DNA of 64,000 nucleotides from Meiothermus granaticius NBRC 107808 (GTDB lineage Bacteria > Deinococcota > Deinococci > Deinococcales > Thermaceae). Below, piece after piece: positions 17,943 to 27,143 of the stretch. The notes beneath the pieces were generated by a model. It was not told the DNA's origin and searched no databases. It was given only the letters and a program-made list of their open reading frames with translations. Where the stretch lies: assembly GCF_003574355.1 (NCBI RefSeq), contig NZ_QWLB01000014.1, positions 1 through 64,000 on the forward strand. The letters are read 5' to 3'. Numbering within the stretch: position 1 is the stretch's first letter; every line of letters begins with the position of its first letter. The position numbers and the translations under genes are program-made.

Positions 17943-18812
17943 CTAGCCCTTGGTGGCTCCTACCGTCAGGCCATCAATAAAGTAGCGTTGCAGCGCAAAA
18001 AACACGATCAAGGTGGGCACCGTAGCGATCAAGCTGCCGGCCACCATCAGAGGCCAGTCGCTGATGTACTGCCCCCGCAGATTGGCCAAGCCGGTGGTGA
18101 TGGGCTTGAGCTGGTCGCTTTGCAACAGCACGATCGCCCACAGGTAATCGTTGAAGATCCAGGTAAATTCCAACGTGGCTAGAGCGGCCAGACCCGGCAA
18201 GAGCAGCGGCAGGGCAATTCGGCGGAAGATGATCCACTCATTGGCCCCGTCAATCAGCGCGCTCTCGAAGAGCGAGAAGGGAATGGTCTTCATGAAGTTG
18301 CGCAGCACAAACGTACAGAAGGCCAGTTGGAAGGCCGAATGGAAGAGGATCAGGGCCCATAAAGTGTCATAGATATGCAGCTTGTTGGCCAAAAAGAATA
18401 CAGGCAGCAAGAGCACCTGAAAGGGCAGCATCAGCCCCGCCACAAACATCAAGTAGATCGGGGTGGAAAGCCGGAAGCGAAAGCGCACCAGCCCGTAGGC
18501 GCACATCGAGGAGAAAAGGATGGCGATGGCCAGGGCCGGAAGGGTAATCTCAAAGCTGTTGAGCAGGTATCGGCTCACCCCGGCCTGGTTCCAGGCCCGG
18601 ACAAAATTATTGAGGGTGAGTTCTTGGGGAATGCTCCAGAACCCCCGGGTGTTGAGGTCATCGAAGGTGCGGAAGCTGGTGATGATGGCCCCCACAAAGG
18701 GAATCAGCCACAGCAGCGCAAACACCCACACAACCCCCAAAACCCAGGGATTGGGCCCCTTGCGCACCTTGCGAACACGGAGCTGGGGTTGAGCGGTAGC
18801 GGTAGCACTCAT
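17943..18812 (-). CDS. Carbohydrate ABC transporter permease (MalG type)
   Basis: Second membrane subunit of the galactoside importer (289 aa), with six predicted membrane segments. The EAA loop reads ESALIDGANEWIIFRRIALP (about residues 186-205), where the coupling helix contacts the ATPase. The C-terminus YFIDGLTVGATKG is typical of MalG-like subunits. Its ATG overlaps the stop of the first permease by 4 nt. No ATPase gene lies in this operon, so a shared MsmK-like ATPase encoded elsewhere is likely. Confidence 0.93.
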   Translation of the reverse strand: MSATATAQPQLRVRKVRKGPNPWVLGVVWVFALLWLIPFVGAIITSFRTFDDLNTRGFWSIPQELTLNNFVRAWNQAGVSRYLLNSFEITLPALAIAILFSSMCAYGLVRFRFRLSTPIYLMFVAGLMLPFQVLLLPVFFLANKLHIYDTLWALILFHSAFQLAFCTFVLRNFMKTIPFSLFESALIDGANEWIIFRRIALPLLLPGLAALATLEFTWIFNDYLWAIVLLQSDQLKPITTGLANLRGQYISDWPLMVAGSLIATVPTLIVFFALQRYFIDGLTVGATKG

Positions 18813-19792
18813 GCGGTCCTCTCTTCCTGGCTCATCACCTGGCGCAGGTAGATCACCGAGAAGACAAAGGTGATCAGGAACAAGATCACCGCGATGGCCG
18901 CGCCAAAGCCCTGGCGGTAGTCGTGGAAGCTGGCCTTGACCATGTAGTTGGCCAGCACCTCCGAGGTGTTGAATGGGCCCCCATTGGTCATCACGTTGAC
19001 CAGATCAAAGCTGCGCAGGCTGTCCACGATGGAGATCACAATCACTATCGTGGTAACCGGGGCCAGCATGGGAAGAATCATGTAGCGGAAGAGGTTGAAC
19101 CCCTCAGCCCCATCCACCTTGGCGGCCTCGAGCACCTCTGAATCCAGGGTTTTGAGCCCAGCCAGGTACAGCACCATCACATATCCCACCTGGCGCCAGA
19201 CCGCCGCTGCAATCACTGAGATCAGAGATAGGTTGGGGTCTCCCAACCAGCCGATGCTGCGGGCCGATTCAGGATCCACGTTGAAGCCGATGAAGTGCAC
19301 GAAACGCAGGATTTCGTAGATCACCGTATTGAGCAAACCCTGTTGGGGATGGTAAATCCAGCCCCAGACCATCGCCGTCACCACCGGAGCCAACACCAGG
19401 GGCAGATAAAAGGCAATTTTGAGAAATCGGTCAAAGCGTACCCCTTGATTGAGCACCAGCGCCAAGGCCAACCCCGCACTGGTGGGCACGGTGATGAACA
19501 CCAGGATCCAGATCAGGTTATGGATCAGGGCTTGCTTTAGAACCTCTCCCCCACCCCCCGGCCGCCAATCGAACAGCTCTTTGAAATTGGCCCAACCGAT
19601 CCACTGTGGGGGCGAGAGGCCGTCGTAGTTGGTAAAAGCCAGGGTAAAGGTGCGGATGGTCGGGTAGACCACCCATAGGCTGTACAGGGCTAACGGAATG
19701 CCCAAAAACAGCAGCAACCAGAAAAATTGGCCGAGGTTTCGATTGAGCTGTTTAGCCCTGCTGGGGGTAATGCGTGTGGGTGCGGGCTGCAC
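18809..19792 (-). CDS. Carbohydrate ABC transporter permease (MalF type)
   Basis: First membrane subunit of the galactoside importer (327 aa). It has six or more membrane helices and the EAA motif EVLEAAKVDGAEGFNLFRYM (about residues 217-236). The cytoplasmic N-terminus is basic (ITPSRAKQLNRN). It lies 69 nt after the binding-protein gene and overlaps the second permease, so all three are one transcription unit. Confidence 0.93.
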   Translation of the reverse strand: MQPAPTRITPSRAKQLNRNLGQFFWLLLFLGIPLALYSLWVVYPTIRTFTLAFTNYDGLSPPQWIGWANFKELFDWRPGGGGEVLKQALIHNLIWILVFITVPTSAGLALALVLNQGVRFDRFLKIAFYLPLVLAPVVTAMVWGWIYHPQQGLLNTVIYEILRFVHFIGFNVDPESARSIGWLGDPNLSLISVIAAAVWRQVGYVMVLYLAGLKTLDSEVLEAAKVDGAEGFNLFRYMILPMLAPVTTIVIVISIVDSLRSFDLVNVMTNGGPFNTSEVLANYMVKASFHDYRQGFGAAIAVILFLITFVFSVIYLRQVMSQEERTA

Positions 19793-19861
19793 ACCGCCCT
19801 CCTCTCTTGAGCCAGAGGCCCCCCGAGGGGCTCTCGAGGGGACCTCGTAGGCACAATAGGC

Positions 19862-21124
19862 TTATTGGCTGAAGATGCGCTTACGGGCGGTCTCGAGGTC
19901 GGCCAGAATCGAGTCCACCTGATTGGGTTGCGACAAGAAGCGCACAAAGCCGTCCATACCGATCCGGGCCATCTCCGGCACGGTATCGCGGTCGTAGAAC
20001 TGCATGATCAGATCCGCCTGATCCAGGATAGCGATGCCCTTCTGGACATACGGCTTGTCCTTGAAGAGGGTCTTCACATCCACATCATTGCGCACCGGCA
20101 AGCGGCCAAGGTCCTGGGCCGCCATCTCGGCCACTTCCTTAGAACCCAAGAAGCTCATGAAGGCCTTGGCATTGGCCACATTTTTGGCCTTGGCCGGGAT
20201 GAAGTAACCATCGGTGGGGGCTTCCTCGCCAATGGGCACCTTGGGATCAATGATGGGGAAGCGGAAGAAGTCCAGCTCCGCTGCGGCCCGATCCGCCGGG
20301 TACTGGTCGCGGATGAAATCGCCCATCAGGTACATGGCGGCCTTACCCTGAATCATCAGGTTGGCTGCATCCTGCCAGGTGTAAGAAGCGGGGTTCTCGA
20401 GCAGGTACTTGTTGTTGACTAGCTGGGCCCAGTAGGTGAAGACCTTCTTCACCCGGGGATCGGTATAGGGAATCTTCCCGTCGGTGAGGTCTTTGTGGAA
20501 CTCCGGACCGTTGACCCGCATGTCCAGGAAGTCAAACCATCCGCCTTGGGGCCAGGTCTCCTTGGCCGCGTTGGCAATGGGGATATATCCGGCGTCCTTG
20601 AGCTTCTTGGAAACCGCCAGGAACTCATCCCAGGTCTTGGGCTCCTTGAGGCCCAGCTTGGCAAAGATGTCCTTGCGGTAGTAAACCGCCCACCAGTAGT
20701 AGCTCACAGGCAGGAAAACATACTTGCCGCTGCTGTCTTTGGAAAGGGCTTGGAAGCCTTTGGGAACCACCTTTTCCCAGTTGTTGCTCTTCCACACATC
20801 GGTGATGTCCATGGCCAGGTCCCGGCTGCTGAAGGCCCGCATGCGGTTGCCCGCGAACCAGGTCAGCACATCGGGGGGGTTATTGGAGGCCAGATAAGTG
20901 CGGATGGAGGTGTCCTGGAAGGTCTCGTGGTCTACGGTATTGAACTCCATCTGGATGCCGGGATACTTCTTTTTGAAGGCATCCACCACCTTGGTGTCGA
21001 AGGCCCGCGGCTTGGGATCGGATTGGTTGGAGTTGTAGATCAATGGGCCACTGAGATTACTCTGGCTCAACCCAACCAGCATAAATGCGCCCAAAGCGGC
21101 AAACAGCCACACCTTTCTTCTCAT
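19862..21124 (-). CDS. Carbohydrate ABC transporter substrate-binding protein
   Basis: Extracytoplasmic sugar-binding protein (420 aa, SBP family 1) starting with a Sec signal peptide (MRRKVWLFAALGAFMLVGLS). Features include EFNTVDHETFQDTSIRTYLA, DVLTWFAGNRMRAFS and MIQGKAAMYLMGDFIRDQYP, the last being the SBP_bac_1 signature. It is the first gene of the importer/beta-galactosidase/galT operon and has a clear promoter (21245-21274) with a CTTTCG box upstream. The substrate is inferred to be a galactoside from the downstream enzymes. Confidence 0.93.
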   Translation of the reverse strand: MRRKVWLFAALGAFMLVGLSQSNLSGPLIYNSNQSDPKPRAFDTKVVDAFKKKYPGIQMEFNTVDHETFQDTSIRTYLASNNPPDVLTWFAGNRMRAFSSRDLAMDITDVWKSNNWEKVVPKGFQALSKDSSGKYVFLPVSYYWWAVYYRKDIFAKLGLKEPKTWDEFLAVSKKLKDAGYIPIANAAKETWPQGGWFDFLDMRVNGPEFHKDLTDGKIPYTDPRVKKVFTYWAQLVNNKYLLENPASYTWQDAANLMIQGKAAMYLMGDFIRDQYPADRAAAELDFFRFPIIDPKVPIGEEAPTDGYFIPAKAKNVANAKAFMSFLGSKEVAEMAAQDLGRLPVRNDVDVKTLFKDKPYVQKGIAILDQADLIMQFYDRDTVPEMARIGMDGFVRFLSQPNQVDSILADLETARKRIFSQ

Positions 21125-21244
21125 CGACTTCCTCCAATCGGATGAACCGGTTTCAGCCTTACGGGCAGATCCAGACCAGCGTCGGCCTTATGCGGGAGCT
21201 AAGAGATGGCGTTGCGGATTCTGCTCGGCTTCGACTGTGGGGTC

Positions 21245-21274
21245 AGTCTACTGCGCGTTATCCAAACTTGTCAA
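21245..21274 (-). promoter_or_regulatory. Promoter of the galactoside operon
   Basis: On the minus strand, TTGACA (21269-21274) and TAGACT (21245-21250) are separated by 18 nt, a near-consensus vegetative promoter upstream of the binding-protein gene. A CTTTCG box on the plus strand (21287-21292) sits 12 nt upstream of the -35 hexamer and may bind the DeoR regulator. Confidence 0.7.
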
Positions 21275-21298
21275 CGGTTGTGAAGTCTTTCGTTTTTC

Positions 21299-22072
21299 TC
21301 AGACCGCAACCACCTCGAGGCCGCCCTGGCGGATCCGCTCGAGATCGGTGGCAGGGGCTTTGTGGTCGGTAACCAAAAGGGTAGCCCGCTCCAGCGGAGC
21401 AATGCGGGCCGCCGCCACCTGCATCAGCTTGGAGTGATCGGCCAGCACAATGGCCTCCCGGGCCGCCTCCAGCATGGCCCGTTTGATCTCGGCCTCTTGC
21501 AGGTTGGTGTTGGTAAAGCCTTTTTTGGGGTGTACCCCGTTGCAGCCTAAGAACACCTTGTCGGCGTTAATATCCTTGAGCAACAGCCCACCGTAGGGGT
21601 TGACCAGCGAATGTTGCAGAGGGCGAAGGGTTCCGCCGGTCACGATCACGCTCACGCCGGGATGGGACTCGAGCAGCAGAGCGATGTTGAGGGCGTTGGT
21701 CACCACCACCACGTTGCGCAGGCTAGGGGAAAAGGCTTTGGCCATCTCCGTGGTGGTTCCCCCCACGTCCAAAATGATGGTTTCACCGTCTTGAACCAGG
21801 CCTGCGGCGTAATTGCCGATGCGGGTTTTTTCCTTGGAGAAAACCTGGCGGCTTTCTTCAAGGGGGAGTTCAAAGCGCTTGACCTCTGGCGGTACCGCTC
21901 CCCCGCGGGTGCGGCGCAGCAGGCCCTTAGACTCCAGGTATTCAAGGTCAGCCCGCACCGTGACCGCCGAAACCCCGAAGCGGCTGGCCAGCTTTCCTAC
22001 ATGAACCTGCCCCTCGCGCCTGAGCAGCTCGGTGATTTCTAAGTGGCGAAATGTGGCCTCGAGGGAGGGCAT
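21299..22072 (-). CDS. DeoR-family transcriptional regulator
   Basis: 257-aa sugar-phosphate-responsive repressor. The N-terminal winged helix spans residues 5-57, with the recognition region KLASRFGVSAVTVRADL followed by LRRTRGGAVPP, the DeoR signature. The effector domain is of the DeoRC type (ILDVGGTTTEMA, VVTNALNIALLLE, VIVTGGTLR). The start at 22072 has no ribosome site but lies 6 nt after a -10 hexamer TATGCT. The CTTTCG repeats overlapping that promoter suggest autoregulation. It lies directly upstream of the galactoside operon, its probable target. Confidence 0.9.
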   Translation of the reverse strand: MPSLEATFRHLEITELLRREGQVHVGKLASRFGVSAVTVRADLEYLESKGLLRRTRGGAVPPEVKRFELPLEESRQVFSKEKTRIGNYAAGLVQDGETIILDVGGTTTEMAKAFSPSLRNVVVVTNALNIALLLESHPGVSVIVTGGTLRPLQHSLVNPYGGLLLKDINADKVFLGCNGVHPKKGFTNTNLQEAEIKRAMLEAAREAIVLADHSKLMQVAAARIAPLERATLLVTDHKAPATDLERIRQGGLEVVAV

Positions 22073-22078
22073 AGCGAA

Positions 22079-22107
22079 AGCATACGAAAGTTTCGAGGGG
22101 TTGCCAA
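22079..22107 (-). promoter_or_regulatory. Leaderless promoter of the DeoR gene with operator-like repeats
   Basis: On the minus strand, TTGGCA (22102-22107), a 17-nt spacer and TATGCT (22079-22084) end 6 nt before the ATG, so the mRNA should start at or next to the start codon. Two CGAAAG boxes on the plus strand (22075-22080 and 22085-22090, 10 bp apart) and a TTTCG overlap the -10 and spacer. This would suit self-repression. Confidence 0.65.
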
Positions 22108-22122
22108 TTACCCCCCAAGCCC

Positions 22123-22596
22123 CTATGGTTTGCCCCCCCGCTTGGGGTGCAGCCGTTCGGTGGAATCTAACCCCAGGGTTACCGGGCCATCGTTGACCAA
22201 GTGCACGGCCATATGAGCCTGAAACACCCCGGTCTCCACCGGAATCCCTTGCCGCTCGAGCAGGGCGCAAAACTGCTGGTAAAGCCGCTTACCGTCATCG
22301 GCGGCCGCCGCCGAAACGAAGCTTGGACGGTTCCCCCCTCGAGTATCGCCGTAGAGGGTGAACTGAGAGACCACCAGCACCGCCCCTCCCACATCGGAAA
22401 GGGCCAGGTTCATCTTGCCCTGGGAATCCGCAAAGATCCGCAAGCCCGCGATTTTGCGGGCCAGATATGCGGCATCCTCTGGGGTATCCCCTTTCCCTAC
22501 CCCCAACAACACCAGGAGCCCCTGCCCGATCTGCCCCACGACCTGTCCTTCCACCACCACCTTGGCCTCGGAAACCCGCTGGATCACCGCACGCAT
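22123..22596 (-). CDS. dtd: D-aminoacyl-tRNA deacylase
   Basis: Cytoplasmic proofreading enzyme (157 aa) that removes D-amino acids wrongly attached to tRNA. The N-terminus [20 protein letters not shown], the central [19 protein letters not shown] (containing the SQFTLYGD motif) and the C-terminal [14 protein letters not shown] (NxGPVT) are the three family signatures. The start at 22596 is preceded by TACCCT at 6 nt and no ribosome site, so translation is probably leaderless. It lies 50 nt upstream of the DeoR gene. Confidence 0.95.
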   Translation of the reverse strand: MRAVIQRVSEAKVVVEGQVVGQIGQGLLVLLGVGKGDTPEDAAYLARKIAGLRIFADSQGKMNLALSDVGGAVLVVSQFTLYGDTRGGNRPSFVSAAAADDGKRLYQQFCALLERQGIPVETGVFQAHMAVHLVNDGPVTLGLDSTERLHPKRGGKP

Positions 22597-22725
22597 GGGA
22601 ATAGGGTACAAGAGCTATCCCGCATGGCTTCCGGCCTGAGCAGCGGATGTCCTCTCCCCTGCTCCAACCAGCGCAAAACCTCACCCCAATCAAAGCCGCT
22701 GGGCAATGGAGCTCCCATGGCCCCG

Positions 22726-23472
22726 CTAACGCGGCTCGACCCGCGTAAACCCAATGAAGGTTTCGCTCAGGAGGAGCCGCCCGGCTTTTTGTACGGTAAG
22801 CCTAGGTTGGTCAGGAGAGGTGTGAAGGCTATAGGTATAGCCTCGGTGGGTGAAGGTGAATCCCCCTGGAGTGGCTTTGCCCCCACGAATTTCCAGCGAA
22901 GGCCCAGGGGAAGGGCTGGCCCCGAGGAAGTTGAAGCTCTGATAGGTGAGCTGCCCGCTCGAGTCCTGGGTGATGAGCACGCTGCGGCGGGAACTAAAGC
23001 CCCAGAACCGCGTTCCGAGGGCCCAGCGACAGGAGACCTCTCCACTTGGGAGCTTGAGCGAGAGGATGGGCGGGGTAAAGGCCAGCTCGGGGTGCTCGAG
23101 CATCCCCGGATTGACCGCATGCACAAACCCCACCGCTTTCCCGCCCTGCGAGAGGCTGTAGTAGATCTGCCCCGCCCCAGGATCGGGCTGACCCAGCCCG
23201 TAGACTTGGCGGCCCAATTGTTTGGGATTAGTCTTGCTAAAGCGGATCACGCTCACCTGACCGGCAGCGTTGGGCCTTCCAACCGCCACCACCCAGGGGG
23301 TTTGTAGGCCGTCGCAGATAAACCACACCGGCTGGGTCTGGCCCTTCAACCTCAGGTAGGTATGGGCCTGGAGGCCCGATTGCGCCCACCCCACCAGCAA
23401 CAGAAACCCCAAGCCCATGGCCAGGTTTGCGGCCCACCTTGGGGGGCTCGAGGCTAGGGAGCGATCCCTCAC
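22726..23472 (-). CDS. Secreted protein of unknown function
   Basis: About 248 aa from a GTG start 8 nt after the degV stop, with GGTGGGGG upstream. An ATG at 23505 would overlap degV and an ATG at 23418 would shorten it. The N-terminus has a basic stretch and a hydrophobic core ending WAQSGLQA, a likely signal peptide. The rest is beta-rich, with many Tyr/Phe/Thr and one Cys in WFICDG and one in VSCRW. I do not recognise a family. Position suggests cotranscription with degV. Confidence 0.6.
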   Translation of the reverse strand: MRDRSLASSPPRWAANLAMGLGFLLLVGWAQSGLQAHTYLRLKGQTQPVWFICDGLQTPWVVAVGRPNAAGQVSVIRFSKTNPKQLGRQVYGLGQPDPGAGQIYYSLSQGGKAVGFVHAVNPGMLEHPELAFTPPILSLKLPSGEVSCRWALGTRFWGFSSRRSVLITQDSSGQLTYQSFNFLGASPSPGPSLEIRGGKATPGGFTFTHRGYTYSLHTSPDQPRLTVQKAGRLLLSETFIGFTRVEPR

Positions 23473-23479
23473 CCCCCAC

Positions 23480-24319
23480 CTACAGGCTATAAGCGTAGAA
23501 TCCATAGACCCCGGGGCCGGTATGGGTGGAGATCACCGCACCCACCTCGCTGGTGCTGCGCTCTTCCACCGGCAACCCCGAGGCCGCGATCTCGGCCTTA
23601 AAGGCATCCACCGCACGAGGATCCGCATTGTAGAGGTAGTAGACGCGGATCTTGCTGCGGCCTGCCGCCCAGGTCTTGAAGGCCTCCACCATCTCGGCCA
23701 GGGCTTTCTTCTCGCCCCGGGCCCGACCGGCGGGCTCTACCCGGCCCTGTTTGAGGGTGAGGATGGGCTTGATCCCCAGCAGCCCTCCCAGCAGGGCCTG
23801 GGCCCCGCCAATCCGCCCGTTCTTTTTGAGGTATTCCAGGCTGGGCAAGGTAAACCGCACGATGTGGTCGGCGCGGATGCGCTCGAGCTCCACCATCACC
23901 TGGCTCAGTTCATCCCCTCGAGCGAGCATCTCCTGGGCCCGCTCGACCATCATTCCGATACCCTGGCTGGCTGCCAGCGAATCAAAAACGGTGATCTTTC
24001 CGGGGAATTCCTGGGCGGCCAGGGTGGCCGATTGAACGGTGCCGGAGAGCTTGGAGGAGATGTGAATGGAGAGCACGTGATCGGCCTTTTGCAAGGCCCG
24101 CTGGTAAACCTCCTTGAAGTCGGCGGGGGACGGTTGGGAGGAGGAAGGCAGGGCTGCTCCGGCCTTCACCCCGTCAAAGATGGCTTGGGGGGTGATCTCG
24201 AGCCAATCCTTGGCGATTTTGCCTTGGAAGTTGACATACAGCGGCACAATTTCCACACCCAACTCGGGGGCCTTGGCCTGCAGATCGGCGGTTGAATCGG
24301 TGACGAGGGCTACACGCAT
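23480..24319 (-). CDS. DegV family fatty-acid-binding protein
   Basis: 279-aa cytoplasmic protein of the DegV/FakB family, which binds a fatty acid and presents it to a FakA-type kinase. The N-terminus has MRVALVTDSTADL (conserved TDSTADL). ALPSSSQPSPADF, ISSKLSGTVQSA and VFDSLAASQGIGMM complete the lipid-binding pocket signatures. No fakA gene is next to it. A CAGGAGAACCT site precedes the ATG. Confidence 0.92.
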   Translation of the reverse strand: MRVALVTDSTADLQAKAPELGVEIVPLYVNFQGKIAKDWLEITPQAIFDGVKAGAALPSSSQPSPADFKEVYQRALQKADHVLSIHISSKLSGTVQSATLAAQEFPGKITVFDSLAASQGIGMMVERAQEMLARGDELSQVMVELERIRADHIVRFTLPSLEYLKKNGRIGGAQALLGGLLGIKPILTLKQGRVEPAGRARGEKKALAEMVEAFKTWAAGRSKIRVYYLYNADPRAVDAFKAEIAASGLPVEERSTSEVGAVISTHTGPGVYGFYAYSL

Positions 24320-24460
24320 AGGTTCTCCTGAACATCAACCCAGGCCTTACCCAGGCTGGACACTGGAAGCGTACTTGGTAATGCCGTAAGTCTAGCACAG
24401 GCTTCATTGCCACTCTAGCCTAGAAGCGGATCTCCCTGGCCCCCTTTCCCCCAGATGTGT

Positions 24461-24466
24461 TAGGAT
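24461..24466 (+). promoter_or_regulatory. Possible -10 element of serA
   Basis: TAGGAT ends 8 nt before the ATG at 24475, and no ribosome site is present. No clear -35 is visible, so this is weak on its own. It fits the pattern seen at several other genes of the window. Confidence 0.35.
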
Positions 24467-24474
24467 TCCATGCC

Positions 24475-26040
24475 ATGTGGCGGGTATTGGTGACCGATGA
24501 GATGCGGCTGGGGGAACTCAAGAACCCTGAGGTGCGGCTGGACTACAAGCCCAACCTGCCGCGTGAGGAAATTTTGCGGCTGATTGAGGGCTACGATGCC
24601 CTCATCACCCGCAGTCGCACCCATGTAGACGCCGAGCTGCTGCAGCGGGGCACCCAGCTCAAGGTGGTGGGCCGGGGTGGGGTGGGGGTGGACAACGTGG
24701 ACTTAGAGGCCGCCTCCCGCCGGGGCATCCTGGTGGTCAACGTCCCCGAGGCCAACACCCGCAGTGCAGCCGAGCTGGCCTGGGCCCTGCTTTTGGCCTC
24801 GGCCCGGGGAATCGCTGAATCCGATCGAAAAATTCGCGAGGGCCAGTGGGACCGCAAATACCTGGGTCTCGAGCTGGACAAGAAGACCCTCGGTATTGTG
24901 GGCCTGGGGCGCATTGGGGGACAGGTGGCCCGGTTTGCCAAAGCCTTCAACATGCGGGTTTTGGCCTATGACCCCTATATCCCCCATAGCCGGGCCCAGA
25001 CCCTGGGGGTCGAGCTGCTCGACGATCTGGCCGATATGCTGCGCCAATCGCAGTTCCTCACCGTTCACACCCCGCTCACCGAGGAGACCCGGGGCATGAT
25101 TGGCCGGCGCGAACTCTACTTGCTGCCCAGGGGGGCGGTGGTGGTGAATGCCGCCCGGGGCGGGATCTATGACGAGAAAGCCCTGGCTGAAATCCTAGAA
25201 GAAGGCCATCTATGGGGTGCGGGGCTAGACGTGTTCGAGCAGGAGCCGCCCAAGGCCGAGCATCCTTTGGTCCGTAGCCCTAGAGTGGTGCACACCGCGC
25301 ATCTCGGGGCCAACACCCTGGAAGCCCAGGAGCGGGTGGGAGAGGCGGTGCTCGAGCGTGTCATCGAGACCTTGAAGGGCAACCTGGCCCACGCCCTCAA
25401 CACCGGCTTCGATGCCGAAGGCTTGCAGCTTTTCTCAGCCTGGCTGCCGCTGGGCGAAGCCCTGGGCAAGCTGCTGGCCCAGATCACCCAGGGCCGCCCT
25501 CAAACGGTGGAGGTTTCCTACTACGGGGAGTTCGAGAAAAACCCCGACCCCATCGCCTCGGCGGTGGCCAAGGGGCTTTTAGACCAGGTGCTGGAAGCAG
25601 GGGCGACCAACCTGGTCTCAGCGCGGCCCCTGCTGCGGGACCGGGGCATCTCGCTCATCACCCGCCAGGTTGAGCAGTCGCTCGACTACCGCCAGGTGCT
25701 CGAGGTGCGCCTCGAGACCGATCGGGAGACCCGCCGGGTGCGCGGGGCGGTCTTGGGGGGAAAGCCCCGCATTGTGGGGATTGACGAGCATGGCGTGGAG
25801 GCCATCCCCACCGGACACATGCTGGTCTGCGTGAACCGCGACCGACCGGGGGTGGTGGGCAAGGTGGGCACGCTCTTGGGCGAGAATGGGATCAACATTG
25901 CCGGTATGCAGCTAGGCCGCGACAACCCCGGCGGCAAGGCGCTGTTTGTGCTGGCCATTGATGAGCGCCCCAGCGAGGCGGTGCTGGAGGCGCTGCGAGG
26001 GCTGGACGTGCTCGAGCGGGTGGATCTGGCTGAGCTTTAA
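24475..26040 (+). CDS. serA: D-3-phosphoglycerate dehydrogenase
   Basis: First enzyme of serine synthesis (521 aa, long form), oxidising 3-phosphoglycerate with NAD+. The Rossmann motif is GLGRIGGQVARFAKAF. Catalytic residues are in AARGGIYDE (Arg), LDVFEQEPP (Glu) and HTAHLGANT (His). An intervening domain lies at about residues 315-445 and a C-terminal ACT domain at about 450-521 (CVNRDRPGVVGKVGTLLGEN), where serine feedback usually acts. The start at 24475 gives MWRVLVTDEM. The aminotransferase gene next door could supply the following step. Confidence 0.95.
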   Translation: MWRVLVTDEMRLGELKNPEVRLDYKPNLPREEILRLIEGYDALITRSRTHVDAELLQRGTQLKVVGRGGVGVDNVDLEAASRRGILVVNVPEANTRSAAELAWALLLASARGIAESDRKIREGQWDRKYLGLELDKKTLGIVGLGRIGGQVARFAKAFNMRVLAYDPYIPHSRAQTLGVELLDDLADMLRQSQFLTVHTPLTEETRGMIGRRELYLLPRGAVVVNAARGGIYDEKALAEILEEGHLWGAGLDVFEQEPPKAEHPLVRSPRVVHTAHLGANTLEAQERVGEAVLERVIETLKGNLAHALNTGFDAEGLQLFSAWLPLGEALGKLLAQITQGRPQTVEVSYYGEFEKNPDPIASAVAKGLLDQVLEAGATNLVSARPLLRDRGISLITRQVEQSLDYRQVLEVRLETDRETRRVRGAVLGGKPRIVGIDEHGVEAIPTGHMLVCVNRDRPGVVGKVGTLLGENGINIAGMQLGRDNPGGKALFVLAIDERPSEAVLEALRGLDVLERVDLAEL

Positions 26041-26063
26041 AGGCGATCTTGAGCCAAAGGGGG

Positions 26064-26069
26064 TAGACT
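26064..26069 (+). promoter_or_regulatory. -10 element of the class V aminotransferase gene
   Basis: TAGACT ends 7 nt before the ATG at 26077. No Shine-Dalgarno sequence is present, so a leaderless mRNA is likely even though serA lies only 36 nt upstream. No good -35 is visible. Confidence 0.4.
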
Positions 26070-26076
26070 CTGGCCT

Positions 26077-27141
26077 ATGTTGGTATACCGAAATCGCCTG
26101 CTCACCCCCGGCCCGGTTGAACTGCACCCCAAGGCTCTGGAAGCCCTCTCCCGCCCGCAGCTTCATCACCGTTCGGATGCCGCCAAACAGGTCTTCTTGC
26201 AGGCCAAGAGGGGCCTCGAGCAAGCCTTCCAAACCCAGGGCCAGGCCCTCTTGCTCACCGGCTCAGGAACCTCGGGCATGGAGGCGCTGGTGCAGAACCT
26301 CTTTGCGCCGGGAGATCGGGTGCTGGTGCCGGTGCACGGTAATTTCTCCGAGCGCTGGGCCAGAATTGCCCAGCAGGCGGGGCTCGAGGTGGAGCGGATG
26401 GAACTTGAGTGGGGCCGGGTGGTGCATCCAGAATACCTGGAAGGCCCCAGTGGCCCCTTTCAGGGCCTCCTGCTCACCCACTCCGAGTCCTCCACCGGGG
26501 CCTTGAACGACGTGCAAGGGCTGGCCCAGGCCTTCAAGGCCCGCTTTCCCCAGGCGCTGGTGGTGGTGGATGCCATCACCAGCCTGTTCGTCAGCGAGTT
26601 TGCCCTCGAGGGATGGGGCCTAGACGCGGCGGTAGCCGGTTCGCAGAAAGGCCTGATGTGCCCTCCAGGTCTGGCTTATGTGGCCCTTTCACCACGGGCC
26701 TTGGAGTGCCTCAAACCCCGGGGGTTCTACCTGAACCTGGCCTCCGAGCTCAAAGTGCAGAATTCCGGCGAGTCGGCCTGGACCCCCGCCATCAACCTGG
26801 TCGCGGCCACCGCCGCCGTACTGGAAGAACTCCTGCCCCATCTTCCGGAGCACCTGGCCCTCAAGCAGCGACAAAACCAGATCCTGTACACAACAGGCCA
26901 AGGACTGGGGCTCAAGCCAGTGCCTGAGGTCCAAAGCCCCGCCACCACCTGTTTTTACTTGCCTGAAGGGACCGCCTATCCTCAGGTCAAGGAGGCCTTT
27001 GCCCGGCGTGGAGCCACCATCATCGGTGGACAGGGGCAGCTTAAGGGCAAGGTTTTCCGCGTCTCCCTGATGGGATACTCCGACCTCTACGATGCCTATG
27101 CGGTAGCCGAGCTGATGCGAGAGGCCCTGAGGTCTCAGTAA
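26077..27141 (+). CDS. Class V aminotransferase (serine/alanine-glyoxylate type)
   Basis: PLP enzyme (354 aa) of the alanine-glyoxylate/serine-pyruvate group, which in several thermophiles acts in serine metabolism. It begins YRNRLLTPGPVELHPKALEA (TPGP motif). The cofactor lysine is in AGSQKGLMCPPG (about residue 190), the cofactor aspartate in VVVDAITSLF, and TGSGTSGMEALVQN forms the phosphate cup. Direct linkage to serA suggests it performs the phosphoserine or serine/glyoxylate transamination. It meets the cupin gene tail to tail with a 2-nt gap. Confidence 0.88.
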   Translation: MLVYRNRLLTPGPVELHPKALEALSRPQLHHRSDAAKQVFLQAKRGLEQAFQTQGQALLLTGSGTSGMEALVQNLFAPGDRVLVPVHGNFSERWARIAQQAGLEVERMELEWGRVVHPEYLEGPSGPFQGLLLTHSESSTGALNDVQGLAQAFKARFPQALVVVDAITSLFVSEFALEGWGLDAAVAGSQKGLMCPPGLAYVALSPRALECLKPRGFYLNLASELKVQNSGESAWTPAINLVAATAAVLEELLPHLPEHLALKQRQNQILYTTGQGLGLKPVPEVQSPATTCFYLPEGTAYPQVKEAFARRGATIIGGQGQLKGKVFRVSLMGYSDLYDAYAVAELMREALRSQ

Positions 27142-27143
27142 GA

